Shown piece after piece: positions 1-6,097 of a stretch of DNA of 7,501 nucleotides. The notes beneath the pieces are model-generated. The model saw nothing but the letters and a program-made list of their open reading frames with translations. It searched no databases and was not told the DNA's origin. The stretch's first letter is position 1. Each line of letters starts with the position of its first letter. The stretch comes from Deinococcus sp. (lineage in GTDB: Bacteria; Deinococcota; Deinococci; Deinococcales; Deinococcaceae): positions 1-7,501 of the forward strand of contig NZ_JAUNHK010000111.1 in NCBI RefSeq assembly GCF_030523985.1. Reading direction: 5' to 3'. A program made the position numbers and the translations under genes.

Positions 1-491
<491 letters not shown>

Positions 492-514
492 GGAGGGCAA
501 GGATAAAGGGAAGG

Positions 515-562
515 GGCAGTCTCCATACCTCGGAGGCTGCCAGCTTCTTAGAAGTCGTTTTT
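515..562 (+). terminator. Hairpin downstream of gcvP, probable terminator
   Basis: A 10-bp stem, GGCAGTCTCC (515-524) with GGAGGCTGCC (532-541) and one G-T wobble, encloses a 7-nt loop. It begins 24 bases after the gcvP stop. A very small second hairpin (544-554) and a T5 run (558-562) follow. The T-run is not directly attached to the main stem, so this is a probable rather than a textbook terminator. It also lies where the convergent acetyltransferase gene ends, so it may separate the two transcripts. Confidence 0.6.
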
Positions 563-1085
563 ATTGTAAAAAATCTTTAAAAGGATATATCATCCGTTCG
601 CTTTTGCTCGGCAAACTAAAAAAACCGAAGTTCTCATAGATTCTGATAACCTCATCATTTCGTGCTTCAAGGTAGACGCCTTGAGCACCAAGAGGGGAGC
701 CTAATTCATAGGCGGTTTTAACAGCATCAAAGAGTAGACCTTGCCCATAACCTGTACCTCGAAGATCATCGCAAGTAGCAATTCTACTTAGAATTACAAA
801 ATTTAGTGTCTTGAAAGGAAACTCAAGCTGCTCAGGATTTGGTATTTGTTTCGTATCAAGTGTCCGCATACCTAACGTGTAATACCCGAAAACCTTACCA
901 GATTCATCTGCGGCAACCCAGCCACCCAGAATTTTCAGGTCAACAACATCTCTGATGAACTCTTCACCTGTAAAATAGATTTGCAATGAATCTGCTATTT
1001 GGCATGAGAAAGCGCTCCGATCATGTATATCTGGATCGAAGCGCTGGATGATTAACTTCTGCTGACCGGTAAACACATCGGCCAA
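561..1085 (-). CDS. TacT/AtaT-like GNAT acetyltransferase, probable type II toxin
   Basis: A 174-residue GNAT-fold protein resembling the TacT-type toxins, which acetylate the amino acid on charged tRNA and so block translation. Family landmarks are in order: HDRSAF near residue 21, GYYTL at 67-71, an LSRIAT core strand at 99-104, the acetyl-CoA loop R109-GTG-Y-G114, and RIYENFGF at 148-155. Y150 corresponds to the catalytic tyrosine position known in TacT. A YPFKDF tail completes the fold. No residue of the acetyl-CoA loop is missing. The start chosen is TTG at 1083-1085, 10 bases after the stop of the upstream small gene. No clear ribosome site precedes it, which suggests translation coupled to that gene. 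The gene is AT-rich and clearly unlike its neighbours, so it was probably acquired. Toxin activity is inferred from family and arrangement. A non-toxic acetyltransferase is possible but less likely. Confidence 0.85.
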   Translation of the reverse strand: MADVFTGQQKLIIQRFDPDIHDRSAFSCQIADSLQIYFTGEEFIRDVVDLKILGGWVAADESGKVFGYYTLGMRTLDTKQIPNPEQLEFPFKTLNFVILSRIATCDDLRGTGYGQGLLFDAVKTAYELGSPLGAQGVYLEARNDEVIRIYENFGFFSLPSKSERMIYPFKDFLQ

Positions 1086-1095
1086 TATACGCTAT

Positions 1096-1254
1096 TTACT
1101 TAGCGAAAAACCGCTGGTGCATTTCACGTGCAGCCACCATTCCGGGCTTCGGCTTGTGAGCTGGCTGTGCAAGCAGCTGAGCTACAAAGCGAACGTCGGC
1201 AGAAGTCAACACGGGTGTATTAGTGCTGTCTTTCTTCTTGTCTACGTCCTTCAT
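1096..1254 (-). CDS. Small antitoxin-like protein, DUF1778 C-terminal-like, no RHH domain
   Basis: A 52-residue protein encoded just upstream of, and in the same direction as, the TacT-like toxin gene. The start at ATG 1252-1254 is favoured because GGAG lies 5 bases upstream of it. An in-frame start at 1302 is possible but gives an unconvincing N-terminus. The body, VLTSADVRFVAQLLAQP followed by a KPKPGMVAAREM stretch, resembles the C-terminal toxin-binding end of DUF1778 antitoxins (pattern: LSxxDxxxFxxLLxxPxxPxxxL). In TacA that tail wraps the GNAT toxin. The ~45-residue N-terminal ribbon-helix-helix DNA-binding domain usual in the family is absent, replaced by a short Lys/Asp-rich stretch (KDVDKKKD). 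The protein could therefore neutralise the toxin but probably cannot repress the operon in the normal way. The similarity is judged by eye. Gene position supports the antitoxin role strongly, sequence moderately. Confidence 0.7.
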   Translation of the reverse strand: MKDVDKKKDSTNTPVLTSADVRFVAQLLAQPAHKPKPGMVAAREMHQRFFAK

Positions 1255-1297
1255 ATTGTCTCCAAAAATTGATACGACGAACCGGCGAAGGCGGAGT

Positions 1298-1308
1298 ACC
1301 AATTTGGT
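1298..1308. promoter_or_regulatory. Palindrome at the toxin-operon transcription start, possible operator
   Basis: ACCAATTTGGT is a perfect inverted repeat (5 bp, 1-nt centre). It lies 3 bases downstream of the proposed -10 box of the minus-strand promoter, about where transcription would begin. The position suits an operator. No DNA-binding partner is encoded beside it, because the local antitoxin lacks an RHH domain. Confidence 0.35.
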
Positions 1309-1311
1309 GTC

Positions 1312-1340
1312 ATACTACGCTGACCATCTTGACTTTTCAA
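1312..1340 (-). promoter_or_regulatory. Promoter of the antitoxin-toxin pair
   Basis: On the minus strand TTGAAA (1340-1335) and TAGTAT (1317-1312) are separated by exactly 17 bases. This matches a housekeeping sigma-factor -35/-10 layout. It predicts a leader of about 50 nt before the ATG at 1254, which carries its own GGAG ribosome site. Confidence 0.6.
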
Positions 1341-1449
1341 TTCGATGGGCATAACGATTAAGGTAAATTGGGAACAGCTCAGGTAACACTTTTGTCATGT
1401 CGTCTAAAACGTTCCACACGTCGAATTCCCATTTCAGACGATTTGTGTA
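1315..1449 (-). other. Unrecognised 44-codon open stretch, possible gene remnant
   Basis: Between a TGA at 1452-1450 and a TAG at 1317-1315, the minus strand has an open frame of 44 codons (in part WEFDVWNVLDD, VLPELFPIYLNRYAHRIEKS). The composition looks protein-like, with aromatic and charged residues spread as in a real protein, and the DNA is AT-rich like the toxin pair beside it. The only ATG (1398-1396) leaves 27 residues and no ribosome site was seen. I do not recognise the family. It may be a leftover of the gene that the toxin-antitoxin DNA came with, or chance. The toxin-operon promoter overlaps its 3' end. Confidence 0.25.
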
Positions 1450-1466
1450 TCAACTAGATCTTACGT

Positions 1467-1515
<49 letters not shown>

Positions 1516-1516
1516 A

Positions 1517-1553
1517 TGATGGATGATGGGTTCGCTTCGCTGATGGATGATGG
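1517..1553. repeat. Short direct repeat TGATGGATGATGG, two copies
   Basis: The 13-mer occurs at 1517-1529 and 1541-1553, 24 bases apart. Between the copies is TTCGCTTCGC, whose complement resembles the GCGAAGCGA motif of the structured element at 6001-6028. It lies between hairpin repeat A and the NTase stop codon. Function unknown. It could be a slippage-expanded part of the repeat. Confidence 0.7.
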
Positions 1554-1567
1554 AAAGGGCGGCGGGG

Positions 1568-2023
1568 CTAGGGGAGTTCGTCGCCCGGTAAAGAAGCCAA
1601 ATCCCCCAAGTCTTTGGGCCTCCCACTGGCCGCCTTGTTTTGCCGCAACAGCCGCAGGCTAATCACGGGAATACTCAGTTCGCCAATATCCATCGTCTCG
1701 CGTTCTGCGTAGGCTTCCGCGAACTCTACGCCACTGATTCTATTCAGAACTTCCAGCCGCAGTGGTGGCACACCCATACGGATAATTTTGCCGGGTTGAA
1801 ACAGCTCAGCCTCAACACTGCTGATGCCGAAATCATGGTAAGTCGCTGTCAGACGCTGAATATTGTCTTGTGTCAGTTCCACAAAAATATCCAGGTCGCC
1901 CGTCGCCCGAACAAAACCGTACAGATTAACGGCGTAACCGCCTATCAGCAGGTACTTAACCCCATGTTGATTCAGTAACTTCAGGAACTCGGCAAAGTCG
2001 GGTGGTAGTTGCATCGTAGCCAT
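1568..2023 (-). CDS. NTase-fold protein, DUF6036/AbiEii-like putative toxin component
   Basis: A 151-residue protein of the minimal nucleotidyltransferase fold. The N-terminus PPDFAEFLKLLNQHGVKYLL leads into the signature GG (28-29), then R39-A-T-G-D43-L-D45, with two acidic metal ligands. The third position is E91 in LRLEVLNRISGVEF, where relatives usually have Asp. A conserved C-terminal K-x-A-x-G-R-P-x-D segment (KAASGRPKDL) is present. The length is normal for the family. Related proteins sit in toxin-antitoxin or abortive-infection loci and some transfer nucleotides to RNA, but the substrate here is unknown. It is the last gene of the four-gene operon, and its first 68 bases overlap the preceding small gene. 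ATG at 2021-2023 is taken as the start. ATG at 2014-2012 (MQLPPDF) is an alternative. No strong ribosome site is seen, so translational coupling is likely. Confidence 0.85.
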   Translation of the reverse strand: MATMQLPPDFAEFLKLLNQHGVKYLLIGGYAVNLYGFVRATGDLDIFVELTQDNIQRLTATYHDFGISSVEAELFQPGKIIRMGVPPLRLEVLNRISGVEFAEAYAERETMDIGELSIPVISLRLLRQNKAASGRPKDLGDLASLPGDELP

Positions 2024-2144
2024 AGTGAATTTGCCTCAGCAATTCCAGCGCTTGCAGGCGCTCGGCTGGGGTTCGGGTCATCCAGTAGGGCCAGTCTTCT
2101 TGCTGCTCCTCAAAAGTCGTAACCTCAATAACCTGGCGGTTCAT
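1956..2144 (-). CDS. Small conserved-type protein paired with the NTase
   Basis: A 62-residue protein with the pattern YWMTRTPAERLQALELLRQIHYGYD followed by TTRLCRVPEV. I know this pattern (YW-x-x-RTPEERL...LR...GYD...TRLQRV) from small unnamed proteins encoded directly before NTase-fold genes, so it is probably the functional partner of the NTase. Whether it is an antitoxin, a subunit or a regulator cannot be read from the sequence. The start at ATG 2144-2142 is preferred because GGGGA lies 7 bases upstream. The ATG at 2165-2163 forms an ATGA overlap with the stop of the HicB-like gene and is a real alternative, adding 7 residues. The 3' end overlaps the NTase gene by 68 bases in another frame. 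There is no signal peptide and no membrane segment. Confidence 0.75.
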   Translation of the reverse strand: MNRQVIEVTTFEEQQEDWPYWMTRTPAERLQALELLRQIHYGYDATTTRLCRVPEVTESTWG

Positions 2145-2161
2145 TTTGATTTCCCCGAGGC

Positions 2162-2419
2162 TCATGGCTTCAGTCTATCAAGGCCAGGGGAGAGTTCGTC
2201 GCCTTCAACTGGGGGCGCATCGGGCACCTGGGCCAGGGCAGCATCAAACTTTTCGGCGCTGGCACGGGCGGCACGCACGGCAAAATAATCCTCACTACGG
2301 GCCATACGCTCGGCCACCGAGAGCAGAATGTACTGGTTGACGCTCACGCCTTCTTTCTCGGCCACGGCTTTCAGTTGGGCGTGCAGGCTTTCGGGCAAAC
2401 GCAGACTCATAGCGGTCAT
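2162..2419 (-). CDS. HicB/CopG-type ribbon-helix-helix antitoxin
   Basis: An 85-residue protein. It begins with a ribbon-helix-helix DNA-binding unit: the strand MSLRLPESLH, a first helix QLKAVAEKEG, then VSVNQYILLSVAERMA as the second helix. An acidic tail (FDAALAQVPDAPPVEGDEL) is of the kind that binds the partner toxin. Family members are annotated as HicB-family antitoxins and commonly sit beside PIN-domain toxins. ATG at 2419-2417 is certain as the start: AGGAGG lies 6 bases upstream, and the ATG overlaps the PIN stop (ATGA). The longer open frame up to 2527 is PIN coding sequence read in the wrong frame. It probably represses its own operon through the palindrome at 2828-2843 (inference). 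Confidence 0.88.
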   Translation of the reverse strand: MTAMSLRLPESLHAQLKAVAEKEGVSVNQYILLSVAERMARSEDYFAVRAARASAEKFDAALAQVPDAPPVEGDELSPGLDRLKP

Positions 2420-2829
2420 GGTGTTCCTCCTAGTAAGGCAAGAAACTGGGCGGGAGTGATGGCCTGAACGCCAAAGCGCTCGCAGCCAGCAAAGTCGCGG
2501 GTGTTGAAGGTGACGATATAGGGGCATTGCCCATGGACGGCCAGTTCCAGCACCAGTTCGTCTTTGGGGTCGCGGAGCTGGGGCCGCCAGTTGAAACTGA
2601 GCGCAGGCTTGAGGCTGATGCTGACCAGATAATCCAGTATGTCTTGCACGGCGTCGGCAGGAATGGGCGGCGGGTCACGCAGCAGGACATCTTCATATTC
2701 CAGACAGAGAGCAACAGAAAGAGCCATCTGGAACCGACCAGCCCGCAGGGCTTGCAAGACAGCGAAGGATGCGCCCCGGTTTGAACGCAGTGCCGCATAA
2801 ATCACGTTGGTATCCAGCACTGCTTTCAT
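2416..2829 (-). CDS. PIN-domain ribonuclease toxin (PIN_3, COG1569-like)
   Basis: A 137-residue PIN domain, probably an Mg-dependent ribonuclease toxin. The acidic cluster is in place: D6 in VLDTNV, E44 in LCLEYED, D87 and D90 in RDPKDE, and D112 in TFNTRDF. A typical C-terminal ITPAQFLALL ends the fold, and the length is normal. The start at ATG 2829-2827 (MKAVLDTN) fits the family N-terminus. There is no Shine-Dalgarno sequence. Instead a TACCAT -10-like box lies 7 bases upstream, suggesting a leaderless mRNA. In-frame starts further upstream (2850, 2994) would run through repeat B and are unlikely. The stop overlaps the start of the HicB-like gene (ATGA), so this is a toxin-first operon with the antitoxin translated by coupling. 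Confidence 0.88.
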   Translation of the reverse strand: MKAVLDTNVIYAALRSNRGASFAVLQALRAGRFQMALSVALCLEYEDVLLRDPPPIPADAVQDILDYLVSISLKPALSFNWRPQLRDPKDELVLELAVHGQCPYIVTFNTRDFAGCERFGVQAITPAQFLALLGGTP

Positions 2830-2843
2830 ACCGTATATGGTAT
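2828..2843 (-). promoter_or_regulatory. Palindromic operator over a leaderless -10 box of the PIN operon
   Basis: ATACCGTATATGGTAT is a palindrome at 14 of 16 positions. On the minus strand it contains TACCAT (2842-2837), a TANNNT -10 box placed 7 bases before the PIN ATG. That is the geometry of leaderless transcripts known in Deinococcus. No good -35 box was found. The overlap of a palindrome with the -10 box suggests autorepression by the operon's ribbon-helix-helix protein. Confidence 0.5.
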
Positions 2844-2860
2844 CACTCATCTTGGCTGAA

Positions 2861-2903
2861 AAGCTCCGCTTTGGCTCCCTTTCGGGGGCGGCGGGGGCTT
2901 GGG
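2861..2903. repeat. GC-rich hairpin repeat, copy B
   Basis: Bases 2866-2903 repeat copy A (1477-1514) in direct orientation with a single T/C difference. The left arm differs from copy A (AAGCTCCGC here) but can still pair with GCGGGGGCTT if one base bulges. It lies between the divergent PIN operon and the P450 gene. Together with copy A it brackets the four-gene operon. Confidence 0.85.
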
Positions 2904-2975
2904 TGTGGAGGGGGCGCAAGGGCAGGGCAGGGGAGGATGTCACCGGGCGACGGGTGTGAGATGATACGGGGCACC

Positions 2976-4286
2976 ATGACAACCCACCCAGCACCGCGTC
3001 CCCCTGTGGCCGATGGCCTCCCGCTTGTCGGCAGTGTCGTTTCGCTTGTCTCGGACATGGAAGGCTTTTTGTACCAGCAGTATGCCAAGCACGGCCCCTG
3101 TTTCCGGGTGCGGGCGCTGAACCGCGAGTTTGTGGTGCTGGGCGGCCCGGCGGCAGCCGAGGCGATGGCGAAGAACACGGGCGAGTTCGACGCGTGGAAG
3201 ATGTGGGAAGGGGTGGTGCGCGAGTTTGGCGGGCGGCATGTGCTGTCCATGCTGGAGGGTGAAAAGCACCGCAAGTACCGGGCGGCGGCGCGGGGCGGCT
3301 TTGCCAAGACGCGGGCGCAGGAGGGGATACCGCAGGTGCTGGAACTGGCGCGGCAGGCGGTGGCCGAGGTGCCGTATGGGCAGGCGTTCGCGGTGCTGCC
3401 GTTTGCCCAGCGGCTCGTGGCCGACTGCGTGGGGCTGCTGACGCTGGGGCGCAAACCGGGCGACTCGCTTCAGGATTTCATTCACTACTGGCACACCCAG
3501 ATCGCGGTCAACATTGCCGGGGTGCGTCCGGCGTCCGACCTCAAGCGCGAGGACTATCTGACGGCCAAGGCACGGGCGTGGGCCGCCGCGCAGGAGATTC
3601 TGGCGCTGGACGCCGACACCCTGCCTTCGCCCTATGTGCGTGACCTCAAGGCGCTGCTGGAGAGCGACCCCGACCTCATCAACGAGCAGGAACTGGTGTT
3701 CATGATGATGCTGCCCTATGTGGCGGGGCTGGATACGGTGGTCAATGTCCTGACGCTTTCGCTGTACCACGCCTACCGTGACCCCGAACTGTATGCCCGG
3801 TTGCGGGCCGAAGTGGAGCCGCTGCTGGCGGAGGGGCTGCCCGCCAGCCGACTGCGCGAGCTGAAGGTGCTGCACGCGCTGACGCTGGAGGTCATGCGGT
3901 ACTACCCCATCGCCAACCTGCCTAACCGCCACGCCACCCGCGATTTCGAGTTTCAGGGCTACCAGATTCGCCAGGGCGAAGAACTCCTGATGGGGCTGAT
4001 GGCCTCGCAGCGTGACCCGGCCCTGTTCCGCGACCCCGACAAGTTCGACGTGGAGCGCTTTCTGGAACCGCGCAACGAACACCGCCAGAAAAACGCCCTG
4101 AACCCCTACGGCGCGGGCGCACACACCTGCCTGGGCGCGGGCATGGCCGAGGTGCTGCTGGCGACCCTGATTTCTGCCCTGGTTGGCGGCGAGGAACTGC
4201 GGCTGTTTCCCCCGCATTATCGGCTCAAGCCCTTCCACGTCTCCGACCTGAAAGGCGACCAGAATCTGCGTCTGGTTAAGGTCTGA
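2976..4286 (+). CDS. Cytochrome P450 monooxygenase
   Basis: A soluble bacterial-type P450 of 436 residues with no membrane anchor. It has the proline-rich N-terminus with LPLVGS, a helix-C-like HRKYRAAARGGF, the oxygen-activating helix I motif A250-G-L-D-T254, the helix K E305-x-x-R308, and the haem loop Y378-G-A-G-A-H-T-C385-L-G. C385 is the proximal haem ligand. Tyr stands where Phe is usual in FxxGxxxCxG. It needs electrons from separate redox partners, none of which is encoded nearby. The substrate is unknown. D. radiodurans has a P450 that hydroxylates the carotenoid ring (CYP287A1), which is one possibility but not shown here. The start at ATG 2976 puts MTTHPAPRPP at the N-terminus. The in-frame ATG at 2961 is an alternative, and the open frame upstream crosses repeat B. 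No strong ribosome site was seen. Confidence 0.93.
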   Translation: MTTHPAPRPPVADGLPLVGSVVSLVSDMEGFLYQQYAKHGPCFRVRALNREFVVLGGPAAAEAMAKNTGEFDAWKMWEGVVREFGGRHVLSMLEGEKHRKYRAAARGGFAKTRAQEGIPQVLELARQAVAEVPYGQAFAVLPFAQRLVADCVGLLTLGRKPGDSLQDFIHYWHTQIAVNIAGVRPASDLKREDYLTAKARAWAAAQEILALDADTLPSPYVRDLKALLESDPDLINEQELVFMMMLPYVAGLDTVVNVLTLSLYHAYRDPELYARLRAEVEPLLAEGLPASRLRELKVLHALTLEVMRYYPIANLPNRHATRDFEFQGYQIRQGEELLMGLMASQRDPALFRDPDKFDVERFLEPRNEHRQKNALNPYGAGAHTCLGAGMAEVLLATLISALVGGEELRLFPPHYRLKPFHVSDLKGDQNLRLVKV

Positions 4287-4304
4287 GACAGAGCGGCGAA
4301 GGGG

Positions 4305-4339
4305 GTGGGGAGAGGCTAGGATTCAGGCACTCTCCCCAC
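4305..4339. terminator. Symmetrical hairpin between convergent P450 and transporter genes
   Basis: GTGGGGAGAG (4305-4314) pairs perfectly over 10 bp with CTCTCCCCAC (4330-4339) around a 15-nt loop. Flanking GACAGA and TCTGTC could extend the pairing after an internal gap. It sits 18 bases past the P450 stop and 17 bases before the transporter's stop. There is no T-run on either strand, so termination in both directions is likely but unproven. Confidence 0.6.
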
Positions 4340-4356
4340 TCTGTCGTCGGTGGTCG

Positions 4357-5949
4357 CTAACTGCCCAGCCCCAGCAGCAGTTGCGCCAGAATCAGCTTGG
4401 CGATGGTGGCGACGGGGTAGACCGTGGCGTAGCTGATGTTGGGCTGGTCGCTTTTCATGGTTTCGGTGGCAAAGCCCAGCACGGCGGGCTGGGTCTGGAG
4501 ACCCGCCAGCAGCCCCGTCGCGTGGGCGAAGGGAACCTTCTGGACTTTATGCGTCCACCACAGCAGCGTCACGGCGGCGAGGGTGGTAATCAGCGTGCCT
4601 GCCACGAACAGTTTCAGCCCCAGTGGACTGGCGACGGTGGAAAAGAAGGCGTACCCGCTGCGGCTGCCCACGCCCGCCAGAAACAGAATCAGGCCGATTT
4701 GCCGCAGGGTCAGGTTGGCGTTGTAGGGCAATTGCCAGTTGAGCGGCCCGGTCTGGCCTACCGCTCCCAGGATCAGGCCGACGATCAGGGGACCGCCCGC
4801 CAGTCCCAGCTTGAAGGTCTGCCCGCCGCCCAGCGGAATGGCGACCAGCCCCAGCAACAGGCCCAGCGCGATGCCCACGCTGAAGGTCATGGCGTCGATT
4901 TCAGAGAGGCGGTGGTAACTGTCCCCGAACAGCCGGGTCAGGGCAGGCATCTGGTCACGCGGGGCCACCACGCGCACCCGGTCGCCCAGTTGCAGCACGG
5001 TGTTTTCGTCGGCTAAGTGGTCGGTGTCGCCCCGGCGAATGCGGGTCACCGTCGCGCCGTACTTCTCGTGCAGCGGCAGGTCGCCCAGGCGGTGTCCGGC
5101 CACGCCCTGCTCGGAGACGAACATGCGGCGCATGTCCAGATGTTCGCGGCTGAGTTCCAGCTCCTCGCCCAGGTCTTCGCCCACCTGCGGCACCACCTGC
5201 GCGAGCGTGCTGGCTGGCCCGATCAGGCTGATGGTGTCGCCCGGCTCGATTTCCTGGCGCAACTGGTCGTCGTACAGGCCCGCCAGACCGACCTTTTCGC
5301 CATGCTGGTAGCGCCCGATCCGCACGGTGTCGGGCAGGGTTTGCAGCGCCGCCGTATCACGCACGCGCACGCTACGGTGGTCGATCGGCTCGGGCGGGGC
5401 CGCGTCCGGCACCTTCCACAGCTTCTTGAGCAGGGTAATAGCCAGCAGCATGGCGATCACGCCCATCGGGTACGCCACCGAGTAAGCGACGACAGGTTCG
5501 CTCTGGACGGCTTCTGCCGCGCCGCTGCCCCTCAGCCGTTCGATGGCCCCCGCCAGGGCGGGTGTGTTGGTCAGCGACCCGGCCAGCAGGCCCGCCGCAT
5601 ACGTTCCCTTGAGGCCCAGCAGCTTGACCGCCGCCACCACCGCACCCGCCGCCAGCAGAATCGCGCCCAGTACGGCAGCGTTGTCACGCGGGCCGCCGCG
5701 CTTCATGGCGCTGAAGAAAGCGGGGCCGCTGGCGATGCCGATGGTGTAGACGAACAGCACCAGTCCGAACTCGTAGAGCAGCGGCGGGGTCTTGAGGTTG
5801 GGGTCGAGTGCGCCGAACGCCAGCCCGGTAAACAGCACGGCGGCGATGCCCAGCGAAAATCCCCGGATGTTGATGCGCCCCAGCGGGTAGCCGATGGCCG
5901 CGATGAGAAAGAGCAGCAGCAAAGGGTTGTCAATCAGCAGTTGAACCAT
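4357..5949 (-). CDS. AspT/YidE-family transporter with two RCK_C domains
   Basis: A 530-residue inner-membrane protein of the aspartate:alanine exchanger (AAEx) family, normal in length. A first membrane half (about residues 1-180) and a second (about 353-530) flank a cytoplasmic part with two RCK/TrkA_C regulatory domains (about 195-260 and 268-345). Both end in family-typical strands, such as EPGDTISLIG and QLGDRVRVVAP. The membrane halves are clear internal repeats: AGLLAGSLTNTPALAGA (119-135) matches TGLLAGLQTQPAVLGFA (478-494), YEFGLVLFVYTIG (59-71) matches RQIGLILFLAGVG (416-428), and SVAYPMGVIA matches ATVYPVATIA. The family includes aspartate/alanine antiporters and the uncharacterised YidE and YbjL. 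The substrate cannot be named from sequence. ATG at 5949-5947 is followed directly by a hydrophobic segment. A GGAG lies only one base upstream, so the ribosome site is poor. The gene is transcribed towards the P450 gene. Confidence 0.92.
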   Translation of the reverse strand: MVQLLIDNPLLLLFLIAAIGYPLGRINIRGFSLGIAAVLFTGLAFGALDPNLKTPPLLYEFGLVLFVYTIGIASGPAFFSAMKRGGPRDNAAVLGAILLAAGAVVAAVKLLGLKGTYAAGLLAGSLTNTPALAGAIERLRGSGAAEAVQSEPVVAYSVAYPMGVIAMLLAITLLKKLWKVPDAAPPEPIDHRSVRVRDTAALQTLPDTVRIGRYQHGEKVGLAGLYDDQLRQEIEPGDTISLIGPASTLAQVVPQVGEDLGEELELSREHLDMRRMFVSEQGVAGHRLGDLPLHEKYGATVTRIRRGDTDHLADENTVLQLGDRVRVVAPRDQMPALTRLFGDSYHRLSEIDAMTFSVGIALGLLLGLVAIPLGGGQTFKLGLAGGPLIVGLILGAVGQTGPLNWQLPYNANLTLRQIGLILFLAGVGSRSGYAFFSTVASPLGLKLFVAGTLITTLAAVTLLWWTHKVQKVPFAHATGLLAGLQTQPAVLGFATETMKSDQPNISYATVYPVATIAKLILAQLLLGLGS

Positions 5950-5986
5950 ACTCCACCCCCCAGGGTGTGCCGTTAAGTAGGTCGAA

Positions 5987-6097
5987 GTTCATCTTGGGAT
6001 GAACCGAGCGAAGCGAGTAGCGAAAAAAGGACGTTGAACCGGGAATGGAGCGTTTGCGGTGCTGTTCCGAAAATGCGGAATGTCAGGTTCGACGTCC
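5987..6097. repeat. Structured intergenic element, copy 1
   Basis: Four parts in order. First, a hairpin GTTCATC/GATGAAC (5987-6004). Second, a purine-rich linker beginning GAACCGAGCGAAGCGAGTAG and ending in an A-run (6001-6028). Third, an outer stem GGACGTTGAACC (6029-6040) with GGTTCGACGTCC (6086-6097), 12 bp with one wobble. Fourth, an inner hairpin GCGTTTGCGG (6050-6059) with CCGAAAATGC (6067-6076) and the 7-nt loop TGCTGTT. The same order, linker and inner loop recur at 6997-7118. It occupies the gap between the divergent transporter and exported-protein genes and could be a mobile repeat, a structured RNA or both. Confidence 0.8.

Noticed and set aside
1251..1313. 20-codon leader-peptide-like frame on the minus strand ending in an ATGA overlap with the antitoxin start
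   Set aside because: Its ATG falls inside the proposed -10 box, so it would not be transcribed from that promoter, and no ribosome site was seen. The overlap looks accidental.
1640..2340. Plus-strand open frames across the NTase, small-protein and HicB-like genes
   Set aside because: No family features. The minus strand carries coherent overlapping genes with recognisable motifs.
2420..2527. N-terminal extension of the HicB-like protein
   Set aside because: This stretch is PIN coding sequence in another frame. The start at 2419 has AGGAGG at ideal spacing and begins the family N-terminus.
2940..4238. Long minus-strand open frame opposite the P450 gene
   Set aside because: Low-complexity Gln/Arg/His/Gly composition typical of the antisense of GC-rich coding DNA. 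The plus strand encodes a complete P450 with all motifs.
5017..5976. Long plus-strand open frame opposite the transporter gene
   Set aside because: Same antisense artefact: Gln/His/Arg-rich with no domain. The minus strand encodes a full transporter with matching internal repeats.
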